A stretch of 64,000 nucleotides of DNA from Paguma larvata (Eukaryota; Chordata; Mammalia; Carnivora; Viverridae), in the NCBI GenBank assembly GCA_030068075.1, contig CM057839.1:49938960-50002959 (forward strand), given 5' to 3'. The notes below the pieces were generated by a model. It did no database searches. It worked only from the letters and a program-made list of their open reading frames with translations, and was not told the origin of the DNA. This document shows positions 59,701 to 64,000 of this stretch, piece after piece. Position 1 is the stretch's first letter. Every line of letters starts with the position of its first letter. A program made the translations under genes and the position numbers.

Positions 59701-60357
59701 ACCTTAGATTCTGGGGTGCCTGGGTGGCTCAGTCGGTTAAGCAGCCGACTTCGGCTCAGGTCATGATCTCACGGTCTATGAGTTCGAGCCCCGCGTCGGG
59801 CTCTGTGCTGATGGCTCAGAGTCTGGAGCCTGCTTCATATTCTGTGTCTCCCTCTCTCTCTGCCCTTCCCTTGCTCATGCTCTGTCTCTATGTCTCTCAA
59901 AAATAAAATAAAAACGTTAAAAAAAATTAAAAAAAAAATAAACCTTAGATTCTTTCCCTAAAGCCCCCAGCGGAAGAACCAAAATGTCGTCTCTCTTGCT
60001 AACAATTTAATTATTTTACCCAGGTTTTAATTCATTTCCAGGGTGCCTACAGTTAACAAAGGGAGTCGTAAATCTTTTAGAGTGCTCGGGTCTAGCCATC
60101 CATGAAATTATATTCAGGTCCCCAAAAAGTGAGAGGAAGAGAATTAACACAGCTCTCAGACTGTGGGGCCTCCTCACCTGAGACTCGGAGCCAGGGCCGG
60201 GACTGAAGCTGTCATTGGAGCTGGAGCCATAGATGAAGTTGGAGCTGAACACAGAGTCAGGGAAAGAGCTGGGGCTGGGGACCAGGGGCTCCAACTCCCC
60301 TGTGGTCTGGCCAAGGAGGAACAGAAGGGCTAGGAGGCAGAAGAGGCCTGGACTCAT
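39599..60357 (-). CDS. OLFM4: Olfactomedin-4 gene, five coding exons
   Basis: Secreted glycoprotein of the olfactomedin family. In human it marks intestinal crypt stem cells, is stored in neutrophil specific granules, binds lectins and cadherins, and is induced by NF-kappaB and Notch. The coding sequence joins 60357-60178, 55312-55160, 49033-48821, 47850-47694 and 40401-39599, giving 1506 nt, 501 residues and a TAA stop. Every intron is GT-AG and no frame break is seen. Domains: signal peptide about 1-20; Ser/Pro-rich segment 21-60; CxC pair C75/C77; coiled coil about 85-220 with C218, probably the intermolecular disulfide cysteine; Pro-rich hinge 228-234; olfactomedin domain 237-495 with the C237-C428 disulfide pair. 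N-X-S/T sequons lie at N48, N64, N128, N185, N244 and N402. Identity rests on near-complete agreement with human OLFM4 as remembered. The gene is intact and probably functional. Confidence 0.98.
41407..41618 (+). mobile_element. Young CanSINE in OLFM4 intron 4
   Basis: Close to consensus over its length (GGGGCGCCTGGGTGGCTCAG head, intact body, AAAAATAAATAAAC tail). It has A-rich flanking copies of AAAAATAACA at 41394-41403 and 41619-41628. Sense to the plus strand, so antisense to OLFM4. Confidence 0.95.
43630..43865 (+). mobile_element. MIR with an AAT microsatellite inside
   Basis: TCCAGTACTTACTGGCTGCA and GCTTCAGTTTCCTTGTG lead into (AAT)n at 43733-43779, then CCTACTCTGTAGAACTG and CAACAAATGGTAACTATCAG. 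The AAT run grew from the native MIR 'ATAATAATA' segment. Confidence 0.75.
43733..43779 (+). repeat. (AAT)n microsatellite
   Basis: About 15 AAT units inside a MIR. Confidence 0.97.
44266..44550 (-). mobile_element. CanSINE in OLFM4 intron 4, with GA/GAAA expansion
   Basis: Reverse orientation, ending in the head complement GAGCCACCCAGGCGCCCC. Contains a GA tract and GAAA repeats (44349-44420). Flanking TAACTTGGCTTTTTT and TAAGTTGTCTTTTTT are an imperfect duplication. Confidence 0.94.
45093..45404 (-). other. Orphan 103-codon ORF with signal-like start, in OLFM4 intron 4
   Basis: An open frame on the same strand as OLFM4. The first 20 residues are a strongly hydrophobic leucine run ending in V-G-N-A, which looks like a signal peptide. 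The remainder has three cysteines and no low-complexity sequence. I do not recognise a family. The leucine run is encoded by a pyrimidine-rich stretch that ends in GCAG, so it may instead be a splice-acceptor tract. No TATA box, poly(A) signal or homologue is evident. It could be chance, a cryptic exon or a small secreted protein gene; chance is the default reading. Confidence 0.2.
45901..46232 (+). repeat. GGAA/GGGA satellite, about 330 bp
   Basis: Pure GGAA units at first, then mixed GGAA and GGGA blocks with two internal near-copies separated by GTAGGGAGGCAGGAAGG. All purine on the plus strand, so the OLFM4 pre-mRNA is pyrimidine here. Runs of GGGAGGGAGGGAGGG are able to form G-quadruplexes. 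The long ORFs on both strands are artefacts of this repeat. Confidence 0.97.
46800..47012 (-). mobile_element. MIR
   Basis: CTCCCATTTTATCAAAGGGG, TGGCCACATAGCTAGGAAGC and CCTGACCTCTACACTCCCCT. Confidence 0.68.
47020..47150 (-). mobile_element. L2 3' end fragment
   Basis: GGTATTATGGAGCACC followed by CATCCCTGCCCTCCTGGAAC and TCACAG, the complement of the L2 end. Confidence 0.55.
47262..47284 (+). repeat. (AAAG)n microsatellite
   Basis: Five to six AAAG units about 410 bp downstream of OLFM4 exon 4 on the gene strand. Confidence 0.92.
47694..47850 (-). CDS. OLFM4: OLFM4 coding exon 4: end of coiled coil, C218, Pro-rich hinge
   Basis: Encodes residues 183-234 plus the first base of codon 235 (phase 1 at its 3' end). 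The acceptor is TCCTTAG|ATAAGG and the donor CCCCTG|GTAAGC. It opens with sequon N185-M-S, continues with Leu/Lys/Glu heptads, carries C218 in K-E-C-E-A (matching the human cysteine reported to be needed for dimers), and ends in a proline-rich hinge before the olfactomedin domain. Confidence 0.96.
47851..48820 (-). other. OLFM4: OLFM4 intron 3
   Basis: A 970-bp intron with donor GTAAGT and acceptor TTTCCTTAG. No interspersed repeat was recognised in it. Confidence 0.9.
48821..49033 (-). CDS. OLFM4: OLFM4 coding exon 3: coiled-coil stalk
   Basis: Encodes residues 112-182, phase 0 on both sides. The acceptor is TTTCAG|GTGAGG and the donor GTGGAG|GTAAGT. The exon itself begins with GTGAGG, which looks like a donor, but the frame and human homology fix the junction after the AG. 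The translated segment is helical, with heptad-spaced Leu, Ile and Val and many Glu and Lys, and contains sequon N128-L-T. It forms the central stalk that drives oligomer assembly. Confidence 0.96.
49066..49130 (+). repeat. Short tandem and inverted repeat next to OLFM4 exon 3
   Basis: ACTACTTGGTATTACT occurs twice and ATACTACTTGGTAGTAAT once, and the last copy forms a hairpin with TACCACTACC. It lies 33-97 bases before the exon 3 acceptor on the gene strand. Confidence 0.85.
49211..49375 (+). mobile_element. Short CanSINE lacking the CT segment
   Basis: Head GGGTGCCTGGGTGACTCAG, body running straight into a long A-rich, partly GAAA, tail. Flanked by GGATCAAAAA at 49196-49205 and 49376-49385. 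The shorter body suggests an older subfamily. Confidence 0.9.
49627..49856 (+). mobile_element. MER5A-like hAT DNA transposon remnant
   Basis: Landmarks of MER5A: GGTTTCTCAACATCAGCACT, TTGAAATTTTAGGGTAGAT, TATAGGATGTTTACCAGC, CCTGGCCTCTAGATACCA and CCAGACGTTGCTAAGGTTTC, ending near GTAGAAACACTC. Non-autonomous fossil. Confidence 0.85.
50744..50774 (+). repeat. (AAT)n microsatellite
   Basis: About ten AAT units in OLFM4 intron 2. Confidence 0.96.
51355..51520 (+). mobile_element. CanSINE, head decayed
   Basis: The recognisable body begins near GGGCTAGTCAGTTGAGTGTC, followed by the B-box-like region, a TCTC tract and an AAAATAAAAATAAAATA tail. The first 15-20 bases are diverged. Confidence 0.82.
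51834..52025 (+). mobile_element. CanSINE with 13-bp target duplication
   Basis: Head GAGGCACCTGAGTGGCTCGG with a 3-bp insertion, a good body, a shortened CT part and a tail. Flanked by AAAACCTCTGATC at 51821-51833 and 52026-52038, a perfect duplication. Confidence 0.95.
52155..52350 (+). mobile_element. MIR
   Basis: AATCACTTAATTTCTCTAAG, CCTCCTCTAAACTGGGGGTA and a 3' part with ACTAAGTGCCTCGCTTACTG. Confidence 0.68.
53107..53305 (+). mobile_element. CanSINE with 13-bp target duplication
   Basis: Head GGGTGCCTGGGTGGCTTC. The body has an internal insertion after GAGCCCTGCTTC and a CT-rich stretch, with an AAATAAATAAATAAAAG tail. Flanked by AAAAGCAGAAAAG at 53094-53106 and 53306-53318. Confidence 0.95.
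54390..54835 (+). repeat. Polypurine tract, about 450 bp, in OLFM4 intron 2
   Basis: Almost only A and G on the plus strand, with irregular GAGA, GGAGG and GAAGG units and a few interruptions. It is not a simple microsatellite. The 128- to 175-codon ORFs on both strands come from this bias and are not genes. Confidence 0.93.
55160..55312 (-). CDS. OLFM4: OLFM4 coding exon 2: CxC motif and start of coiled coil
   Basis: Encodes residues 61-111, phase 0 on both sides. The acceptor is TACAG|TCGCTT and the donor CTAAA|GTAAGC. It begins with a sequon (N64-F-T), then an acidic stretch and a T-C-H-C motif (C75, C77) thought to take part in disulfide-linked oligomers. It ends in an amphipathic helix rich in Glu, Lys, Phe and Leu that opens the coiled coil. 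This is one of the most conserved parts of the protein compared with human OLFM4 as recalled. Confidence 0.96.
55600..55790 (+). mobile_element. MIR
   Basis: TTCCAACTCTACCACTTACT, GGCTGTGAACC, CTCAGTTTCCTCATCTGCCA and AGTCCCTGGCACACTGTAGG. Confidence 0.82.
56628..56697 (+). repeat. Alternating TA/TG tract
   Basis: Blocks of TATATATATG, TATGTATG and TGTGTG: alternating pyrimidine-purine sequence in OLFM4 intron 1. Confidence 0.93.
57595..57700 (-). mobile_element. L2 3' end fragment
   Basis: CAATTAACATTTACTGGTGT, GCCAGGCTTTGGTGTTAGGG and AGACAAATAAGACCC match the reverse L2 terminus. Confidence 0.5.
58620..58815 (+). mobile_element. MIR
   Basis: TTGCTGGCTTAGTGACTTTA, CCACATCTCTAAAATGGGAC and TTATTAGGTGCTCAGTGAAC. 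Confidence 0.78.
59713..59938 (+). mobile_element. Near-consensus CanSINE in OLFM4 intron 1
   Basis: Head GGGGTGCCTGGGTGGCTCAG with an almost intact body and tail. Flanked by a perfect 15-bp duplication, TAAACCTTAGATTCT, at 59698-59712 and 59939-59953. Likely one of the youngest insertions in the window. Confidence 0.96.
60178..60357 (-). CDS. OLFM4: OLFM4 coding exon 1: signal peptide and Ser/Pro-rich N-terminus
   Basis: Encodes residues 1-60. The start ATG at 60357-60355 has A at -3, a fair Kozak context. A hydrophobic leucine-rich run (residues 5-16) is followed by Gly-Gln-Thr-Thr-Gly, with likely signal peptidase cleavage after G20. The rest is rich in Ser, Pro and Phe and carries one sequon (N48). 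The donor CTCAG|GTGAGG ends the exon in phase 0. Human exon 1 codes for about eight more residues, from memory, in a longer serine tract, so this felid version is the shorter form. Confidence 0.96.
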
Positions 60358-60405
60358 CTTGTGCTCTTAGCTGGAGCCTCTGGCTTCTACACAAAGCCCA
60401 GGGGC

Positions 60406-60413
60406 TTCTTATA
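60406..60413 (-). promoter_or_regulatory. TATA box of OLFM4
   Basis: The minus strand reads CTATAAGAAG, about 50 nt before the ATG. A start site 25-32 nt downstream would fall near 60380-60385, giving a short 5' UTR of about 25 nt. There is no CpG island here, so this is a focused TATA-type promoter, as expected for a tissue-restricted inducible gene. Confidence 0.75.
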
Positions 60414-60422
60414 GTACCCAGT

Positions 60423-60434
60423 GGGGATTTCCCC
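60423..60434 (-). promoter_or_regulatory. Perfect palindromic kappaB site
   Basis: The 12-base GGGGATTTCCCC (GGGGAAATCCCC on the gene strand) is an inverted repeat of the NF-kappaB consensus, nine bases upstream of the TATA box. Human OLFM4 is known to be NF-kappaB-responsive. Occupancy here is inferred. Confidence 0.75.
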
Positions 60435-60511
60435 ACGTCCAGTTTGTAGGAAAAGAGGAAGCCACCAGGGAGCATGTGACCACCCCAGAAGGGTCAGGAC
60501 ACTCAGGAACC

Positions 60512-60518
60512 TGAGTCA
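60512..60518. promoter_or_regulatory. AP-1 site
   Basis: Canonical TGAGTCA about 100 bases upstream of the TATA box. It is a seven-base motif that can occur by chance, but its position in the proximal promoter next to a kappaB site makes function plausible. Confidence 0.4.
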
Positions 60519-61224
60519 CCTTTACACCTTGTCACTGAGTCCCACTTTGCCAGCCGCCCTTAGATCTAGATATCTCCTGCCAAATATTAACTCAAATGTA
60601 CTTTTTCAAGCCCAATATCTGGTTTCCACCTTGATACTTCCTTGAAACAGATGGGTTCAAAGTACTCTATATGGATAAAACAGAATGTGGAGGTCCCAGG
60701 AGTGAAAAACAAGCCTCAGTCCTTTGCCCAAAAGCCACTTCTAGTTGTTTCCCCCACCCCTGCCCCTATCTCCCGTTTTACTGAAGGATGGTTTTTGGAG
60801 GAAATTAAGAACTTGGTTTAGAGACTTCGAATCTCCCTAGGGGGATTCCCTCTTCAGTTGCTACTGCCCAGATTATCTCTGATCTGCTTCTGGACAATGT
60901 TCTCCCAACAACCTCAGACAGAGGGAGATACCAGCAATTTTCGCCAGAATACTCAGGGCTCTGCATTACCGAGCACTGGCACTATGAGCTTAATGAAGGA
61001 GAAGGAATCCAAACAGGAGGCCGCTCCAGACCCAATATGGGGGGTCCATGTTGAACAGTTTCTCTCTCCAGAAGGTTCTGTCCGATCTCCATTCTGTCTG
61101 ATCATAAGACCTTCTTGTGAGTTGGTCAAGGCATATTTGTCATGAAACTGGGAAATAGGGATGTATCTTCAGGCTCCATTTGGAAAATCTGCCTTCCTCC
61201 CTGTAGAGTAAAAATGTGTTGGCC

Positions 61225-61395
61225 TGAATATTAAAAACCAGCTTTCTCACTCATTAGTTAGTGGCCTTCGGCAAATCACTTAGCCCCTCTAGTGTTGTAA
61301 CAATTCCTAAATTGTTAGAATTAAATGAAATATTATATGAGAAATTGCTTATAAGCTTTGAAGCACTATACAAATTCAGATTTTGTGCTTTTTGG
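61225..61395 (+). mobile_element. MIR
   Basis: TTAGTTAGTGGCCTTCGGCA, AATCACTTAGCCCCTCTAG and TTTGAAGCACTATACAAATT. It lies about 0.9 kb upstream of the OLFM4 start. Confidence 0.6.
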
Positions 61396-61635
61396 TTTTA
61401 TTTTTAATTTCCTAAGGCCTGGCCCAATATGTAAGACTGTTGGGTTCACAGCAGGGAAAAAAGACCCCACTCCTTTCCCCCCACTACCATAGGAATGCTT
61501 TGGAAAACCTCATCTGAAGGGGTTGTTTTTTTTTTTACCTCATGGGCTACATAAAAACAGAGCCTTAAACTCTTGGTGCACTATTCAGATTCTCATGGGA
61601 GGGGTCAAGCAAAAAAAAAAAAACAACTATGAATG

Positions 61636-61684
61636 ATGAAGGAAGGAAGGAAGGAAGGAAGGAAGGAAGGAAGGAAGGAAGGAG
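61636..61684 (+). repeat. (GGAA)n microsatellite upstream of OLFM4
   Basis: About eleven GGAA units, roughly 1.25 kb upstream of the OLFM4 TATA box. Each unit holds an ETS core. Confidence 0.97.
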
Positions 61685-62121
61685 AATAGGGAGGGAAGGG
61701 AAAAGAAGTCTCTCTCTTTGTGGTGCACCCCAGGCCCATGGGGCTGCATTCCTGGTTCAGGGCCCCACATTGCCCCTTAACTTGGGGGGCTGAGTGGATG
61801 CCCCACCTAGATCAGTCTCCCCAACTTTAGAATCCCGCCAGCCAGGCTATCACTGCTCCCTCCCCATTGAAATATACCATGTGAGCCACACAGGAGGACT
61901 TCTCAAGCCAAGTTTATACCTGTATTCATGTAGATGTGGTGATCGGAGGCAGTTAGACTAGACCCAGGAAGCACAGGAGCATTTTCCCAGAAGCCTTCTG
62001 GAAACAACTTCCACCTACATTATCTAATCTGTGGTGGAGACTGAGGTCAGAGACAATTAATCCATGACCAGGGTAAGAGGAGTATCGTGAAGCCCGCATC
62101 TCTCATATTCTACCCTATGTA

Positions 62122-62306
62122 GAGCTGTCAGATTTAACAAAGATATAGGACACCCAGTCCACTGTGAATTTCAGATAATGAACCATTTTTTAATCCAAGT
62201 ATGTTCCACACAATATGAGACATACTTACACTAAAATAATTGTATGCTATTTATTTAACATTCAAGTTGAACTGAATGCCTTGTATTTTATCTGGAATCC
62301 TACCAT
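62122..62306. mobile_element. Palindromic (foldback) transposon-like element
   Basis: Two arms of about 85-90 bp are imperfect inverted repeats (GTCAGATTTAACAAAGATAT... against the complement of ...TTGTATTTTATCTGGAATCC), meeting near 62215. I recognise the consensus as an old mammalian MITE-like repeat but am not certain of its family name. It lies about 1.8 kb upstream of OLFM4. Confidence 0.6.
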
Positions 62307-63869
62307 TGAAGGCTGCTCGCACCACCTGGACAGAGCCTCCTGGGGCAGGCTGTGAGCTGCAAAGTTCACTGTTCCCTAGGGGAAACAATTCAGCCTTGGC
62401 CTCTTTGGCAGAATGTTCTAGCTATTAGACACTCAAACCAAAACAGGAGAAGCACAGGGTATCTGTGAAAATGAAAATTGGTACACCAAATGTGTTATCC
62501 TGAGACTGAATGCTATGAGTATGGACATAAGGAGGAGAGAGCTTGCCTCTTCCCTCCATCACATTTCCCCTCTTCTTCCAGATTTCCCCCAAAGCAAAGG
62601 GCAAAATCTCTTCTCATTTGCCAGCCTCTGTCAGTGTCTATAATGAATTTTCCTTGTCTCTTTTATCAAGGAGCATGTTGGTGACCTTGTCAGGGGACAT
62701 TAAAAAAAAAAAAAACACAACTCATTAACAATAGTATCTTCAGGGACTTCTATGACCAATCCTTTAGAAGACCCCTTTCCAGAGGGGTTATGTTCTTACA
62801 GGAATGAGGCAGCAATTCTCCCAAACACAATTGCACCCCAGCCAGAACAGAACCTCCCCATCCCCCACACTGTGCTCATGAGCTGCTTTGTTCCTGTGTG
62901 CCTCCGGTTTTCAGAATAAAACTTTAATCTATTTGGTAGCCTCAAATGCACAAAAGAATTGGCAATGCCTCAATACTGAGATTATTAATAGTAATAGTTT
63001 GATCAGGCCCTCTGCAAATATCCTTGTCCTAAGAAACAACAAGCCTCCTGGTTTTATGACAGCCTCAAAGACAGGAGAAAATTATCAGCACCACAAAGCA
63101 AACAGTGTATTATTTATAAAAATGTGTTCTGACACTGAGTTCTCTCTAGAGTAAGAGGTCACTGAAATTCACCTGAGTAACACAGCATTCCTCACTGACA
63201 GCTTGAGGGAAAGTTACTGTATGCACTTCATCGGGGAAATCCCTAAAGCTGTACTTCTTGGACAGTTGCAACACACAGGAAAGATGTCCATATAAACATA
63301 GCCTTAATTTAATTCCCTTGTCATTAAAAACCAATGCCAAACATAACTGCGGTTCTTTCAGAAGAGAGTATCTTTAGGGTATCTGTCTATGAAAAGACAA
63401 GAGAAGTCATGTTTAGTCTACTAACTACAGAGATTGTGTTCGGGGTGGCCATTTCCATGTCCATTGACTCTCTCCCCAACAACCCTCAAATCTCTATTAG
63501 CAATGCCTAGAATCATGTGTAAAAATAATATTCAACTGACACCACACATGCACCCTGGAGAGAAGGGCTTTAGGCCCTCATTAACAATGTGTATTAGGCC
63601 CCACTCTGTGGAAAGTATCAGGCCCCATGAAGAGTTAGCAAGTAAGAGAAAAAGCATAATTTTTGCTAACGACAATGTCTAATCCCACTGGGGAGGCAGG
63701 GCCACTTCAAAGAATATTAGAGAAATAATAACAACAAATTGAACACAAAACCAATTACATCAATACTGAGGAATGACTGGATAGATCCTGGTGACCCAAT
63801 CCACGTGGTGATGGGGAAAACGTCACCAGGTGGTGGAGCTTCTTAGGATGCAGAGGAAGGCCTTGTTGG

Positions 63870-63975
63870 TTTTGAGCCTGAAAACCTAGCCCAATGCTTG
63901 GCACTTGGTGTTCAATAAGTATTTGCTCACTGGAAAAATATATTTAATAAGTGAATGAATGAATGAATGAATGGG
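63870..63975 (+). mobile_element. L2 3' end with GAAT repeats
   Basis: CCCAATGCTTGGCACTTGGT, TTCAATAAGTATTTGC and a terminal GAATGAATGAATGAAT run (63953-63973) are the L2 end and its short repeats. Confidence 0.6.
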
Positions 63976-64000
63976 GTGATTTAATAAGAATTGTGAAGGA

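Larger units (their letters stand above)
55313..60177 (-). other. OLFM4: OLFM4 intron 1
   Basis: A 4865-bp intron with donor GTGAGG and acceptor TTTTTACTTACAG. It holds a near-consensus CanSINE (59713-59938), MIR copies at 58620-58815 and 55600-55790, an L2 piece at 57595-57700, and an alternating TA/TG tract at 56628-56697. I see no further exon. Confidence 0.9.
60435..64000. other. OLFM4 5' flank
   Basis: Apart from the AP-1 site, MIR, GGAA microsatellite, palindromic element and L2 tail listed separately, 62.3-63.9 kb shows nothing recognised. No other gene's exon is evident. Confidence 0.5.

Overview
This is a window of mammalian nuclear DNA from a carnivore, most likely a felid or another cat-like carnivore. 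The evidence is about a dozen tRNA-Lys-derived CanSINE copies (head like GGGGCGCCTGGGTGGCTCAG, CT-rich body, AATAAA plus A tail). Their internal wording is the cat-lineage type rather than the dog type, and most have clear target-site duplications. The rest is a typical mammalian background of MIR, L2, L1, MaLR LTRs, ERV LTRs and microsatellites. There is no CpG island, operon, CRISPR array or prokaryotic feature.

One protein-coding gene can be supported: OLFM4 (olfactomedin-4), complete, on the minus strand. Its five coding exons are 60357-60178, 55312-55160, 49033-48821, 47850-47694 and 40401-39599. All have GT/AG splice sites and the phases join without a shift. The CDS is 1506 nt for 501 aa, against 510 in human as I remember it. 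The protein has a signal peptide, a serine-rich N-terminal segment, a CxC pair, a coiled-coil stalk encoded by exons 2-4 and a C-terminal olfactomedin domain encoded whole by exon 5. A TATA box at 60406-60413 and a perfect palindromic kappaB site at 60423-60434 mark the promoter. Two candidate poly(A) signals (38569-38574, 38365-38370) mark the 3' end.

Layout: 1-38.3 kb is gene-poor DNA downstream of OLFM4. It holds CanSINEs, MaLR LTRs (3.35, 8.44, 24.1 and 34.3 kb), two ERV-type solo LTRs (8.89-9.48 kb and about 31.68-32.51 kb, the second split by a CanSINE), a 5'-truncated L1 with target-site duplications (15.57-16.38 kb), and many MIR/L2 pieces. From 38.35 to 60.38 kb is OLFM4 with four introns (4.9, 6.1, 1.0 and 7.3 kb), which contain further SINEs, a 330-bp GGAA/GGGA satellite and a 450-bp polypurine tract. 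From 60.4 to 64 kb is the 5' flank, with a palindromic transposon-like element and a GGAA microsatellite.

I did not find a new multi-gene system. The observations most worth a second look are the kappaB site abutting the TATA box, a 103-codon ORF with a signal-peptide-like start inside OLFM4 intron 4 that could also be an in-frame alternative last exon, the two ERV LTRs, and the long purine tracts. Repeat family names come from memory of consensus sequences, without a database search; edges are approximate unless a target-site duplication is given.
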